A stretch of DNA of 64,000 bases from Chitinasiproducens palmae (GTDB lineage Bacteria; Pseudomonadota; Gammaproteobacteria; Burkholderiales; Burkholderiaceae), in contig NZ_FNLO01000009.1 of the NCBI RefSeq assembly GCF_900095735.1, positions 62,001 to 126,000 on the forward strand. The letters are read 5' to 3'. This document shows positions 9,844-19,325 of the stretch, piece by piece (position 1 is the stretch's first letter; every line of letters begins with the position of its first letter). The translations under genes were made by a program, and so were the position numbers. The notes under the pieces are model-generated. The model was not told where the DNA came from. It ran no database searches and saw only the letters and a program-made list of their open reading frames with translations.

Positions 9844-11208
9844 TCAAAACGGTTCGCCAACGAACATCGCTGCCGTCGCGCGAGGATTCGACGGCCAGTA
9901 CGCATGCATATAGGTGGCGACCGTGTTGCCGGCACGGTACACGGCTTCGCCCGCCGCAGCGGTGGTGGCGTGGCGAGCTTGCGCGACCGGCGCCATCGCG
10001 GTCTGCATCGACGAGTAATGGAAGGTATGACCCATGAGCGGGCCATGCGCGGTGTCCAGCACCTGCATGGCCAGGCGCGACAGACGCGCCTGCATGCGCG
10101 CTTCACCGGGCAATACGCCGAGCATCGCGTGGAATGCCAGCGGCTCCGCGCGGGCGTCGTCAGTCGTGCGAGGCAGCGCTGCCTCGCGGGCTTGTTGGTT
10201 CATCACGCCAAGCCTGTCAAGCAGGTAGAGCATGCCGCCGCATTCCGCCACGATCGGCCGCCCGGCGCCGGCATGGGCGCGGACCGCGTCGGCGGTGCGC
10301 CGCGCGCCGGCCAGCCGCTCGGCGTGCAGTTCCGGATAGCCACCCGGCAGGTACAGCGCGTCGGCGTCCGCCGGGATCGGTTCGTCGTCGAGCGGCGCGA
10401 AGAAACGTAAGGCCGCGCCCATTGCCCGAAGCAGATCGAGGTTCGCCGGATAGACGAAGCAGAACGCCGCGTCGCGCGCCACCGCGATGGTGCGCCCGGC
10501 GAGCCAGCGCGGCACCGGTGCGCTGCGCGCGGCGTCGAAGGCCACGGCTGGCGGCAACGCCTGCAGCGCCGTGTCGGCCAACGCGTCGGCGGCGCGGTCG
10601 AGGCGGAGGTCCAGGTCGTCCACCTCGCCGGCATGGACAAGGCCGAGATGGCGCGACGGCAGCGCGATGTCGGCACGCGCCGGCAGGCCGCCGAGCCATG
10701 CCGGCGCATGGGGCGCGAGCGCGGCCGCTTCCGCGAGCATCACGCCATGCCTTTCCGACGCGACGCGATTCGCCAGCACGCCGAAGAACGGCAGGCCCGG
10801 CCGGAAGTTGGCAAGACCGAACGCCAGCGCGCCGAAGGTCTGCGCCATCCCGTGCGCGGCGATCACGGCCAGCACCGGCACGCCGAACGCTGCAGCCAGA
10901 TCGGCGCTGCTCGGCGTACCGTCGAACAGGCCCATCACGCCCTCGATCAGGATCAGATCGGCCTGCGCGGCGGCATCGGCGAGCAGCCGTTGACACGCGT
11001 CGCGTCCGACCATGGTCAGATGCAGGGTGTACACCGGCGCGCCGCTGGCGCGTTCGAGGATCATCGGGTCGAGAAAATCCGGGCCGGTCTTGAACACCCG
11101 CACACGACGGCCCAGGCGCGCATGATGACGCGCCAGCGCCGCGGTCACGGTGGTCTTGCCTTGACCCGAGGCCGGCGCGGCGATGAACAGCGCGGGGCAG
11201 GCGGGCAT
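9844..11208 (-). CDS. cobB: hydrogenobyrinic acid a,c-diamide synthase CobB
   Basis: Amidates hydrogenobyrinic acid at the a and c carboxylates with glutamine and ATP, just before cobalt insertion. The 454-aa protein has an N-terminal P-loop ATPase domain (APASGQGKTT, 11-20; KTGPDFLDP; EGVMGLFDG) and a C-terminal class I amidotransferase-like domain (YLPGGYPEL, VAECGGMLYL with the nucleophile Cys, and GHTFHYS). Length and order fit the CobB/CbiA family. Cobalt inserted by CobN in the same cluster argues for the hydrogenobyrinate enzyme rather than anaerobic CbiA. ATG 11208 lies two bases after the upstream stop. It is the last gene of the minus-strand operon. Confidence 0.93.
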   Translation of the reverse strand: MPACPALFIAAPASGQGKTTVTAALARHHARLGRRVRVFKTGPDFLDPMILERASGAPVYTLHLTMVGRDACQRLLADAAAQADLILIEGVMGLFDGTPSSADLAAAFGVPVLAVIAAHGMAQTFGALAFGLANFRPGLPFFGVLANRVASERHGVMLAEAAALAPHAPAWLGGLPARADIALPSRHLGLVHAGEVDDLDLRLDRAADALADTALQALPPAVAFDAARSAPVPRWLAGRTIAVARDAAFCFVYPANLDLLRAMGAALRFFAPLDDEPIPADADALYLPGGYPELHAERLAGARRTADAVRAHAGAGRPIVAECGGMLYLLDRLGVMNQQAREAALPRTTDDARAEPLAFHAMLGVLPGEARMQARLSRLAMQVLDTAHGPLMGHTFHYSSMQTAMAPVAQARHATTAAAGEAVYRAGNTVATYMHAYWPSNPRATAAMFVGEPF

Positions 11209-11210
11209 CG

Positions 11211-12530
11211 TCAGAACTCCACGCCGCGCTGCGCCTTCACCCCTTGCTCGCGGTACGGATGCTTGACCGCCCGCATCTCGGTGACGAGGTCGGCCGCCTC
11301 GACGAGTGCGTCGCTGGCATGCCGGCCGGTGACCACCACGTGCAGCATTGGCGGTCGCGCGCGCAGCACGGCCAACACTTCTTCCTGCGGCAGGTAGTCG
11401 TATTTCAGGACGGTGTTCAGCTCGTCGAGGATCACCATCGCATAAGCGCCGCTTTCGATCATCGCGCGTGCCGCGTCCCAACCCTTGCGCGCGGTGGCGA
11501 TGTCCGCGTCGCGATCCTGCGTGTGCCAGGTGTAGCCATCGCCCATCGTGACGAAATCGCAGTTCGGCAACGCGCCGAGGAAGTCGCGTTCCGCCGTGTA
11601 ATGCGCGCCCTTGATGAACTGCACGACACCCAGCCGCATGCCGTGGCCGACCACGCGCAGTGCCATGCCGAAGGCCGCGGTGCTCTTGCCCTTGCCAGTG
11701 CCCGTGTTGACGATCAGCAAGCCTTTCTCGCGGTCTGCTGCCGCCTGCTTGCGGTCGAATCCGGCCTTGCGCCGTTGCGTCATTCGCAAATGGGCCGCGT
11801 CGCCCGCCGCCGCGCCGTGCACAGCGCCGGATGCGCTCGCTGCGTCCGCTGCGTCCGCTTCACCCACATCGGCGGCGTGGGTGCCGCTGGCGGTTGCCGC
11901 GGCCGCGCGATCCGGCTCGGGCGACGCTTGCCGCGGCTCGTTTTCGGGCTTGCCGATCGGATCGTCATGCATGGTTCGGTCTCCGGTTCGAGGGAAGGAT
12001 GCCGGCACGGCCAGTGCCACGGTCACGTCGCGGTGGCGCGACTTGCCGGCCAGCAGGTGCGCGCCTGGGCCGGCGACGTGCAGCGCACTTGGCTCGCACA
12101 CGCCGGCTGGCGCGCGTCGCACAAGCGCGGCCGGCAGGGCTTGCACGGCGTGAAGGGCAGGAAGGGCATGAAGCGCCTGTGGGGCGGCCGTGCCGTCGGT
12201 GGGCGCTGACGGGCGTGCGGTGCCGAGCAGGTGTTCCGGCACGAGCCGCAGTGGCAGGCGATACGCGTCGCAAAACGCCAGCAGTCCCGGCTCGTGCGCC
12301 TTGAACGCGGCGGTCGCGACGGTGGCGATGTCGTCCAGCGACCAGGGCCTTGCCGTGGCCGCATTCGCGTCGCGCGCGTTGAGGCTGGCCAGCGCGGCGC
12401 GCACCGCCTCGGCGATCGACGCTGCGTCAGTACCGCGTCGACAGCCGATGCCGGCCACCAGCCGCGGCCTGTCACCCGCGGCGACTCGACGAGCGAGGTC
12501 GCCGCACAAGTGTGTGCGCTCGCGCGTCAT
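11211..12530 (-). CDS. cobO: CobE - CobO in-frame fusion (CbiG C-terminal domain + cob(I)yrinic acid adenosyltransferase)
   Basis: A single 439-aa frame. Residues 1 to about 150 match the CobE/CbiG C-terminal family: VAGIGCRRGTDA near the start, IATVATAAFKAHEPGL, CEPSALHVAG and LLAGKSRHRDVTVALA. Residues 187-439 form an ATP:corrinoid adenosyltransferase: KGLLIVNTGTGKGKSTAAFG P-loop, VVQFIKG, ILDELN, and VVTGRHA. No stop codon separates them. An internal ATG at 11972 (MHDDPIGK) has GGAGA about 8 bases upstream and would make a normal-length CobO, so both a fusion and free CobO may form. The linker (about 187-240) is Ala-rich. The start overlaps the cobJ stop (ATGA). Confidence 0.88.
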   Translation of the reverse strand: MTRERTHLCGDLARRVAAGDRPRLVAGIGCRRGTDAASIAEAVRAALASLNARDANAATARPWSLDDIATVATAAFKAHEPGLLAFCDAYRLPLRLVPEHLLGTARPSAPTDGTAAPQALHALPALHAVQALPAALVRRAPAGVCEPSALHVAGPGAHLLAGKSRHRDVTVALAVPASFPRTGDRTMHDDPIGKPENEPRQASPEPDRAAAATASGTHAADVGEADAADAASASGAVHGAAAGDAAHLRMTQRRKAGFDRKQAAADREKGLLIVNTGTGKGKSTAAFGMALRVVGHGMRLGVVQFIKGAHYTAERDFLGALPNCDFVTMGDGYTWHTQDRDADIATARKGWDAARAMIESGAYAMVILDELNTVLKYDYLPQEEVLAVLRARPPMLHVVVTGRHASDALVEAADLVTEMRAVKHPYREQGVKAQRGVEF

Positions 12531-14491
12531 GGATAACTGCGCGGCGTGTACGTCCACTCGCCGCCGTCGGCCCGCGTAAAACTGCGCGTGGTCGAGGCGC
12601 CGATCAACACGGTCGTACGCGTGTCCACGTCCGCTGGCTGCAGTTCGCGCAGCGGCAGATGCCGAATCGCGCCGCCTGGTCGGTCGACGTCGCGGCCCAG
12701 GACCACGCGCGTGCCGGGTTCCCGGTAGGCGCGCACGATGTCGAGCGCGCGGCCCAGCTGCCAGGGACGCGCGCGCGAAATCGGGTTGTAGAACGCGAGC
12801 ACCATGTCCGCGGCGGCGGCGTGCCGCAAACGGCGCTCGATCACGGTCCATGGCTTCAAATTGTCGGACAGCGAGATCGCACAGAAGTCGTGGCCGAGCG
12901 GTGCACCGGCCAGGGCCGCGGTCGCGAACGCCGCGGAAACGCCGGGCACCATCTCCAGTGCAACGCTCGCCCATGCGGGGTCCGACGCACCGTCGAGCAC
13001 CTCCAGCACCGCCGCGGCCATCGCGAAGACGCCCGGGTCGCCCGACGAGACCAGCACGACCGCGCGCCCCTCGGCGGCCAGCGCGAACGCGTGCGCCGCC
13101 CGTTGGCGTTCCTCGCGATTGTCCGACGGATGCAGCCGTTGATGCGGCGCGAATGGCCCGGCCATGCGCACATAGGTTGCGTAGCCGAGCACGTCATCGG
13201 CGGTGGCGAGCGCGGTGCGCGCGGCCGGCGTCAACAGCGCCCGGCTGCCGGGCCCAAGCCCGACCACGCTGAGCCGGCCGCGTGGGCGCCCGAGACGCGA
13301 TGCGTCGATCGGTTTTGGAAACACGGCCAGCACCATCGCTGCGCGCGCGCCGTCATCGTGCTCCGTCCGCCTGCTCGCGTCCGGCACAGCTTCGTGGCAG
13401 GCCGCCGTTTTTCCGTCGCGGTCCACCGCATCCGCGAATTCCGGCGCCGCGCCGAGCACAGTCGGTAGCAGCGGTGCGGTATCGAAAGGATCGGCGCCTG
13501 TCTCGAAGGGCTCGAGCGCGGCACTCAACAAGCGCCGCAGCGGCGCGCGCTGGGCGGGCGCGTCGACGTGCGTCGCGACGCTGGCGAAGCGCAACGGCAC
13601 TCGCAAGCACTCCGCCAGCGTCGCCAACGCCGGCTTCGCCATCTCGGTCGGGTCCGCCAACAGCGCGGCCAGCGACTCCGGCGCGATGCGGTGGCGATGC
13701 ATCAGACGCTGGAGGGTGCCGAGCAAGCTGTCCGCATCTTCGTCACCGGCATGCAGCGCGATCACTGCCACGCGCGGGTGGATCAGCAATTCGTTCGCGC
13801 GGGCGGCGCGCGATTCGCTGCTCACCGCGATCGTCAGCCGCGCGTCGGCCGCGCGCGGCAGCGGCAGCGCGTCGAGCCACGGCGCACTGCCTTCGACGCG
13901 GGTGGTTGCGCCGGCCAGCAGATCGGACACGAAGTGCTTGCCGCGTTCGAGATCCGGCAGCACATAGCCGGGCGGCGGGTCCAGCAAACAGGCGCCGAAG
14001 CGCAGTTCGCCGCTGGTGGTGATCGCGGCCGGCGCGGCCAAGATCGTGCCGATGCGCCGCGCCAGCGCGTTGACGCCGCCCAGCCCGCCAAGCAGCGGCA
14101 CGACCGCGCTGCCGTCCTCCGCAATCGCCAGCACCGGCGGTTCGAGCTGTTTGGCGGGACGCGCGCCGGCGCGACCGCTGTCGTTCTCGGCGTCGCCGAC
14201 GGTGCCGACGGCACCGACCGAGCCGCCAGCGCTGAGTACAGGCGCGAGCGCGCGGATCACGATGCCGGCGGCGCAGAACACCGCGAGCGGTTGGCCGGCA
14301 CGGTACAGCGCGCGCAGGTGCGTGCCGAGATGAGCGTAACGCACGTCGATCTCGTCGTCGGCCACGCCGTCGCTGCGCGGCGCGAGAATGTGCAGTGCCG
14401 CGCCCGGCCACTGCGCACGCAGGCGGCGCGCCGTTGGCAGGGCGCCCGGACCGAGTACGACCAGCACCAGCGCATCGTTCAGTGCCGCCAT
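12527..14491 (-). CDS. cobJ: CbiG N-terminal/central domain fused to precorrin-3B C17-methyltransferase CobJ
   Basis: The C-terminal part (about residues 395-654) is a SAM-dependent uroporphyrin/precorrin methyltransferase: [76 protein letters not shown], and LVFYNP-like [12 protein letters not shown]. This is CobJ, which contracts the ring while methylating C17. The N-terminal part (1-360) resembles the CbiG N-terminal and central domains ([32 protein letters not shown]). In anaerobes CbiG opens the delta-lactone; its role with an aerobic CobG is unclear. The CbiG C-terminal domain is encoded at the front of the next gene. Low-complexity linkers lie near 110-140 and 345-395. It overlaps cobI by 13 bases. 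Confidence 0.9.
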   Translation of the reverse strand: MAALNDALVLVVLGPGALPTARRLRAQWPGAALHILAPRSDGVADDEIDVRYAHLGTHLRALYRAGQPLAVFCAAGIVIRALAPVLSAGGSVGAVGTVGDAENDSGRAGARPAKQLEPPVLAIAEDGSAVVPLLGGLGGVNALARRIGTILAAPAAITTSGELRFGACLLDPPPGYVLPDLERGKHFVSDLLAGATTRVEGSAPWLDALPLPRAADARLTIAVSSESRAARANELLIHPRVAVIALHAGDEDADSLLGTLQRLMHRHRIAPESLAALLADPTEMAKPALATLAECLRVPLRFASVATHVDAPAQRAPLRRLLSAALEPFETGADPFDTAPLLPTVLGAAPEFADAVDRDGKTAACHEAVPDASRRTEHDDGARAAMVLAVFPKPIDASRLGRPRGRLSVVGLGPGSRALLTPAARTALATADDVLGYATYVRMAGPFAPHQRLHPSDNREERQRAAHAFALAAEGRAVVLVSSGDPGVFAMAAAVLEVLDGASDPAWASVALEMVPGVSAAFATAALAGAPLGHDFCAISLSDNLKPWTVIERRLRHAAAADMVLAFYNPISRARPWQLGRALDIVRAYREPGTRVVLGRDVDRPGGAIRHLPLRELQPADVDTRTTVLIGASTTRSFTRADGGEWTYTPRSYP

Positions 14492-15210
14492 GCAACCCCC
14501 GGTACGACCAGCAGCGAGAAATACGGCGAGCGCATCGGTTCGACCTCGTCGATCGGCACGATGCGCTGTGCGGCCATGGTGGCGCGCTCGACGTAGCGGG
14601 CGCGCCGGTCCAGGCCGAGCTCGACCAGCACGCGTCGCACCTTCTCGAAATTCCGGCCGAGCTTCATGATCACGGCCGCGTCCGCGTCGGCCAGCTTGCG
14701 ACGCAGCTCGGGTTCGGGCAGCACGCCCGACAGCACGCTCAGGCTCTGGTTGCGGTACACCAGCGGCGCGCCCAACACGGCCGCGCCGCCCAGCATCGAG
14801 CACACGCCCGGCACCACTTCGCTGGGATGGTGCGCCGCGAGGCGGTCGTGCAGATACATGTAGGAGCCGTAGAAAAACGGATCGCCCTCGCAGATCACCG
14901 CGACGTCCCGGCCGGCGTCGAGCTCGATGCGCAGAAGGGCGGCGGCCTCGTCGTAGAAGTCGCCGATCACCGTCTCGTAATCGAGCGGCGGCGGCAGGGT
15001 TTCGGTGGTCACCGGATAGACCAACGGCAGTTGCCGCTGTGCGGGCGGCAGGTGCGGCTCGACGATCGAGAACGCATTGCCCTTTTTGCCCTTCGCAACG
15101 AAGTAGGCCAGCACCGGTGCCGCGCGCAACAGGCGCACGGCCTTCAGGGTAAGCAGTTCGGGATCGCCTGGACCGACGCCGATCCCGTACAGCGTGCCAC
15201 TGCGCATCAT
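14479..15210 (-). CDS. cobI: precorrin-2 C20-methyltransferase CobI
   Basis: Adds a SAM methyl group to C20 of precorrin-2, giving precorrin-3A. The 243-aa protein is a complete class III (tetrapyrrole) methyltransferase: [20 protein letters not shown], the [14 protein letters not shown] segment that marks the CobI/CbiL branch, [22 protein letters not shown], and [19 protein letters not shown]. Two adjacent ATGs (15210 and 15207) are possible. The first overlaps the cobH stop as ATGA and is preferred. It sits between cobH and cbiG-cobJ in a tightly overlapping operon. Since cobalt is added late by CobN here, precorrin-2 rather than cobalt-precorrin-2 is the expected substrate. Confidence 0.95.
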   Translation of the reverse strand: MMRSGTLYGIGVGPGDPELLTLKAVRLLRAAPVLAYFVAKGKKGNAFSIVEPHLPPAQRQLPLVYPVTTETLPPPLDYETVIGDFYDEAAALLRIELDAGRDVAVICEGDPFFYGSYMYLHDRLAAHHPSEVVPGVCSMLGGAAVLGAPLVYRNQSLSVLSGVLPEPELRRKLADADAAVIMKLGRNFEKVRRVLVELGLDRRARYVERATMAAQRIVPIDEVEPMRSPYFSLLVVPGVAWRH

Positions 15211-15833
15211 TCGGTCTCCGTCGCGAGTGCGTTGACGGCCGCGGCGGCCATCGCGCTGCCGCCGCGCCGGCCGTGCACGACGACGAACGGCACGCCACGA
15301 CTGTCGGCGGCCAAAGCCGCCTTCGACTCGGCCGCGCCGACGAATCCGACCGGGAAACCGAGGATCAGCGCCGGCCGCGGCGCGCCGGCGTCGAGCAGTT
15401 CGAGCAGGCGGAACAGCGCCGTCGGCGCATTGCCGATGCTGACCACGCTGCCCGCCAGGAAGGGCAGCCAATGATCGAGCGCGGCCGCGGACCGGGTCGT
15501 GGCGAGCGCCTGTGCATGGGACGGTACGTCCGGCTCGCGCAACGTACACACCACGCGGTTGTCGGCCGGCAGCCGCGCGCGGGTGACGCCGTCGGCAACC
15601 ATCGGCGCATCGCACAGGATCGTCGCGCCGCGTGCGAGCGCGAGGCGTCCGGCGGTGCCCGCGCCCGGCGAGTAGGCCAGCGCGTCGACGATGTCGACCA
15701 TGCCGCAGGCGTGAATCACGCGGACCGCCAGTTTTTCCAGATCGGCCGGCATGCCGGACAGGTCGGCCTCGCGGCGGATCGTGGCGAAGGACTGGCGGTA
15801 AATCTCGGCGCCGTCGCGGATGTAGTCAAGCAT
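15207..15833 (-). CDS. cobH: precorrin-8X methylmutase CobH
   Basis: Moves the C11 methyl group to C12, converting precorrin-8X into hydrogenobyrinic acid. The 208-aa length is normal. Typical segments are [11 protein letters not shown] near the N-terminus, [14 protein letters not shown] with the catalytic His of the family, [30 protein letters not shown] and [22 protein letters not shown] 15833 overlaps the cobG end by 8 bases and its stop overlaps the cobI start. No anomalies. Confidence 0.96.
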   Translation of the reverse strand: MLDYIRDGAEIYRQSFATIRREADLSGMPADLEKLAVRVIHACGMVDIVDALAYSPGAGTAGRLALARGATILCDAPMVADGVTRARLPADNRVVCTLREPDVPSHAQALATTRSAAALDHWLPFLAGSVVSIGNAPTALFRLLELLDAGAPRPALILGFPVGFVGAAESKAALAADSRGVPFVVVHGRRGGSAMAAAAVNALATETE

Positions 15834-17448
15834 TCGGTTCGTGCAGGTCGGTCGGTGTCGGGGCGCGATGGTCGATCGGTGCGAGGCGCTCCAGCAGTCG
15901 GTCGAGCGCAAGTTCTTCCGTGTGCAACGTCCCGCCGCTGCCGGTTTCCCGCGCCACCACGGTATAACGTCCGGCCGCGCGTGCCAGCAGCAGAATGGCG
16001 GGCGGCGAGCCGGCCGCGCACTGCCGATCGCAGCCGCTGAGGTGAACGTCGGCACCCGCGGGCAAGGACGGCATGATACGCGCAACGCGGGCCGCGTCGG
16101 CGCGTACGTCGGCGAGCGAGCGGGCGCACGCCGGCGCGCCGGCACAGCAGCCGAGCCGGCTGTACGGGTCGGCGGTGGCCACCGCCATGCCCAGGCGCGC
16201 CAGTTTGCCTTGTACGGCAATCGCGGCGGCGGCGGGGACGTCGACCAGCATCACGCCGTGCCACGGTGTGATCCGCAAGCGCGCGGCATCGCTGGCGACC
16301 GCGCCGTGCCTGGCGTCGGAAGCGGCACGGCTCGCCGCGTGGTCCGTGCCGCTGCATCGCGTCGCTGCCGCTGACGTGCCGGTCCCGGTGACAGCGTGAT
16401 CGCATAGCGCCGCCAGCGCGCGCAGGTCCGCCGGCGCAAGCCGGCCGAGTCGCGGTTTCACGGCGACCATCGCCAGACCGGTCTGGCGTTGCATCCGGAT
16501 GCCGGCGTGCAAGGCACGCGAGGGCGCGTGCCGTTGCCAGGCGGACAGTGCCGGGTCGTTGCGCAGCGTCACGCCGCTGGCCGCGCTGGCCGCGGCGATC
16601 AGCGCGTCTGCGGCGGCCGGATCATCGGCCAGCAAGGCATGCATGCGGGTCAGCGGTCTGCCTTCGCGCGCATGTGCGTCGGCGCACGTCAGGAAAGCGT
16701 GCAGGAGCGACAGCACGAAGCGCGGCAGGCGGCGCTGGCCGACCGCGCCGAGCACGCGGGACCCATCGTATGGTGGTGATGTGCGTACTGAACCATGGCT
16801 GCGGTCGCGTATGTGGCCGGTGGCGTCGCGGGCCTCTCCGTCGGTGTCGACGACTGGCGAGTGGCGCCCGGCGATCGGCGGGCAGCCGGCCAGGCCGATT
16901 GCAAACCAGGGGCCATCGGTCGGGTCCGCCGGCCACGGCAGCGCCGCCAGCCAGACATCGTGCGGATGGTCGGGCGCGGCCAGCGCCTCGCCGCCGTCGA
17001 GCAGCAGTGAGAACTTCGGCGAGAGCCGATGCAGACGCACGTCGCGTTGCCAACCGTCCAGCAGCGCGTCGGCGCTGTCGCGGACATCGGCCAGCTGTGC
17101 GGGATCGCGGCCGGCCGCCGGACTGATCATCACATTGCGCGCGTCGTCGGCCCCCGCGAATCTCGGACCGAGCCCGACCGCAAGCAGCCGGGCAAGCAGC
17201 GCGGCTGCGTCGTTCACGCCGCGCAGTTGCAGATTCGAGCGACAGGTGGTTTCGATGATGCCGTTGCCGAAGGCCTCGGCAGCATCGGCGACCGCGCGCG
17301 CCTGGTCGGCGCGCAATGCACCGCCGGGCAACCGGATCCGGCATAAGCCGCCATCCGCGGCCGGTACCACGCGCAACAGACCCGGACAGGCCGAGCCCGC
17401 ATGCGGGCTGGTCGCGCGAGTCGGCGGTTCGGAGACACGATCGGGCAT
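15826..17448 (-). CDS. cobG: precorrin-3B synthase CobG (expanded)
   Basis: Oxygen-dependent monooxygenase that hydroxylates C20 of precorrin-3A and forms the gamma-lactone; the marker enzyme of the aerobic pathway. The nitrite/sulfite-reductase-like fold is shown by [16 protein letters not shown] (63-78) and the paired cluster ligands C435/C441 ([11 protein letters not shown]) and C473/C477 (SGCDRQC). At 540 aa it is longer than I expect for CobG. The extra length sits in two low-complexity inserts, about residues 198-232 and 352-389, which interrupt otherwise conserved sequence. ATG 17448 is chosen as the start before the conserved [12 protein letters not shown] region. It heads the minus-strand operon. 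Confidence 0.92.
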   Translation of the reverse strand: MPDRVSEPPTRATSPHAGSACPGLLRVVPAADGGLCRIRLPGGALRADQARAVADAAEAFGNGIIETTCRSNLQLRGVNDAAALLARLLAVGLGPRFAGADDARNVMISPAAGRDPAQLADVRDSADALLDGWQRDVRLHRLSPKFSLLLDGGEALAAPDHPHDVWLAALPWPADPTDGPWFAIGLAGCPPIAGRHSPVVDTDGEARDATGHIRDRSHGSVRTSPPYDGSRVLGAVGQRRLPRFVLSLLHAFLTCADAHAREGRPLTRMHALLADDPAAADALIAAASAASGVTLRNDPALSAWQRHAPSRALHAGIRMQRQTGLAMVAVKPRLGRLAPADLRALAALCDHAVTGTGTSAAATRCSGTDHAASRAASDARHGAVASDAARLRITPWHGVMLVDVPAAAAIAVQGKLARLGMAVATADPYSRLGCCAGAPACARSLADVRADAARVARIMPSLPAGADVHLSGCDRQCAAGSPPAILLLARAAGRYTVVARETGSGGTLHTEELALDRLLERLAPIDHRAPTPTDLHEPNA

Positions 17449-17953
17449 AGGGCTCAGTTCGAATGCGGCATGGAATGCAAGGCAATACGGTGCCGGCGCG
17501 GGGTGGCCGGGCGGATACCCGATGAATCGGCGGCCGGCCGCACTGCCCTCCGGACTGCCCTGCGCGCTGCCCCCCTGCGTCGCTCGCGTTCGCCAAGGCG
17601 GACCGACGCGGGACCGACGCGGGCCGCTGCGAAGCGCCGCATGCCGGTCGCTTCGCGCGGTGGCCGGCGATGGCGAGCGGCGTTGTTGCAGGCCCGAGCA
17701 GGGCGCGGCGCAGACAGACGAGACGGCGGCGCGGCCGTCCGCACCATCCGCCGCACCATCCGCCGCACCAGCGTCCGCACCAGGGTCCGCACCAAGCGCC
17801 GTACCGGACGTACCCAGCGCGCGACTGCTAGATCCGCGGCGCACCTGGGCGCCCCGCCTGGCTTGGCAAACGCTGTATTATGCCGGCTTTGACGGCGGCG
17901 CAAGCGGGCGCACGGTTGGACCGCGGCAGCGGTCCTCTTGGGGACAGGCGGCG
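17449..17953. other. divergent regulatory region between cobG and cobL
   Basis: These 505 bases separate the minus cobG operon from the plus cobL operon and must hold both promoters. I looked for a cobalamin riboswitch (GCCACTG and the AGCCAGRRGACC-type B12 box) on both strands and saw none. A five-copy 12-bp repeat sits at 17737-17796. A TATTAT hexamer at 17876-17881 could be a -10 element for cobL, without a good -35. No supported gene. Confidence 0.6.
17737..17796. repeat. 12-bp tandem repeat in the cobG-cobL divergent region
   Basis: Five imperfect copies of (g/c)(t/g)ccgcaccatc, each keeping the core ccgcacca. Positioned in the middle of a divergent promoter region. Confidence 0.85.
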
Positions 17954-19228
17954 ATGCAGCCCTGGTTGACGGTAATCGGGATAGGCGAGGACGGGCTGGC
18001 TGGCCTCGGCACGCCGGCGCGAAGGGCGCTGCGTGAGGCGTCGCTGGTGGTGGGCGGCGCCCGCCATCTCGCGATGCTGCCGGCCCGTTTCGACGCGCGT
18101 TGTGTGCGGTGGCCGCAACCGTTCTCGCTGGAGCCGGTGCTCGCCCGGCGTGGCGAGCCGGTCTGCGTGCTGGCCAGCGGCGATCCGATGCACTTCGGCG
18201 TCGGCGCGTCCCTCGCGCGTGCGCTGCCGCCCGACGAGTACCGCGTGCTGCCGGCGCCATCCTCCTTCTCGCTCGCGGCGGCCCGGCTTGGCTGGCCGCT
18301 CGCCGATGCGGTCATGCTGTCGCTGCTCGGCCGGCCGTTCGACAGCTTGCGTGCGCACTTGCGCGACGGCGCGCGGCTGCTGGTGTTGACGCCCGATGGT
18401 GCCGCACCGGCGGCGCTGGCGAGCTGGCTGACGGTGAACGGGTATGGCGATAGCGGCATGACCGTATTCGGTCACCTGGGCGGTCCGCTGGAAAGCCGCG
18501 TCGATCACGCGCGCGCCGCGGCATGGGGCGCGCGCAGCGCACCCGCGTTGAACCTGGTTGCGCTGACCTGCCGAGAGGGCTCATCCGCGCTGGCGATGCG
18601 GTCGCAGTCGCTGCCTGAAGCCGAAGCCGAAGCCGAAGCCGAAGCCGAAGCCGAAGCCGCGCTGCCGCTGACGCCCGGCTTGCCCGACGATGCCTTCAGG
18701 CACGACGGGCAACTGACGAAGCACGACATGCGCGCCCTGGTGTTGGGCCGGCTCGGTCCGCGCCCCGGCGAACTGCTGTGGGACGTCGGCGCCGGCAGCG
18801 GCGCCATCGGCATCGAGTGGGTGCGGGCCGGGGGCGGCTGCCGCGCGATCGCCATCGAGTCCTCGCCGCAGCGCCAGGCGTTCATCCGCCACAACCGCGA
18901 CGCGCTGGGCGCAACGAATCTGACGCTGATCGAGGGCGCCGCGCCCGCGGCGCTGGTGGGCCTGGTGGCGCCGGACGCGATCTTCGTCGGCGGTGGCCTG
19001 ACCGACGACGGCGTGTTGGAGCACTGTTGGCAGGCGCTGCGCCCGGGCGGCAGGCTGGTGGCCAATGCGGTGACCCTGCAGACCGAAGCGCGTCTGCTCG
19101 ACTGGCACGGCCGGCACGGCGGCGCACTGTTGCGCATCGCGCTGGCCGAAGCGCGGCCGCTCGGCAGTTTCGAGACCTGGCGGCCGGCACTGCCGATCAC
19201 GCTGTGGCACGCGTGCAAGCCGGCATGA
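17954..19228 (+). CDS. cobL: precorrin-6Y C5,15-methyltransferase (decarboxylating) CobL
   Basis: Methylates C5 and C15 of precorrin-6Y and decarboxylates the acetate side chain, giving precorrin-8X. The 424-aa protein fuses a CbiE-type domain ([47 protein letters not shown]) to a CbiT-type Rossmann methyltransferase ([41 protein letters not shown]). The two are joined by a linker containing seven Glu-Ala repeats (residues near 222-235) encoded by a 6-bp tandem repeat. ATG 17954 begins the conserved CbiE start. The much longer open frame upstream has no family similarity and is antisense to cobG. First gene of the plus operon cobL-cbiD-cobK-cobM. Confidence 0.94.
   Translation: MQPWLTVIGIGEDGLAGLGTPARRALREASLVVGGARHLAMLPARFDARCVRWPQPFSLEPVLARRGEPVCVLASGDPMHFGVGASLARALPPDEYRVLPAPSSFSLAAARLGWPLADAVMLSLLGRPFDSLRAHLRDGARLLVLTPDGAAPAALASWLTVNGYGDSGMTVFGHLGGPLESRVDHARAAAWGARSAPALNLVALTCREGSSALAMRSQSLPEAEAEAEAEAEAEAALPLTPGLPDDAFRHDGQLTKHDMRALVLGRLGPRPGELLWDVGAGSGAIGIEWVRAGGGCRAIAIESSPQRQAFIRHNRDALGATNLTLIEGAAPAALVGLVAPDAIFVGGGLTDDGVLEHCWQALRPGGRLVANAVTLQTEARLLDWHGRHGGALLRIALAEARPLGSFETWRPALPITLWHACKPA
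18617..18658 (+). repeat. (GAAGCC)7 hexanucleotide repeat in the cobL linker
   Basis: Seven perfect copies encode (Glu-Ala)7 between the CbiE and CbiT domains. Copy-number change would alter linker length without breaking the frame. Confidence 0.95.
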
Positions 19229-19325
19229 GCGCGCGAGCGTGCCGCCGCGCGCGCGTCGGCGTGGGCGTCGAAGTGCACGGTACACCGGCAGCCCGGTCGG
19301 CACGGATCGTTGGCGGGCGACCGCG

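Noticed and set aside
12512-14596. Long plus-strand frames opposite cbiG-cobJ
   Set aside because: Composition typical of antisense frames in high-GC DNA and no similarity to known proteins.
16499-17953. The 909-residue frame extending upstream of cobL
   Set aside because: The first 485 residues are antisense to cobG and repeat DNA; only the part from 17954 matches CobL.
17449-17953. A second cobalamin riboswitch before cobG or cobL
   Set aside because: No GCCACTG core or B12 box on either strand.
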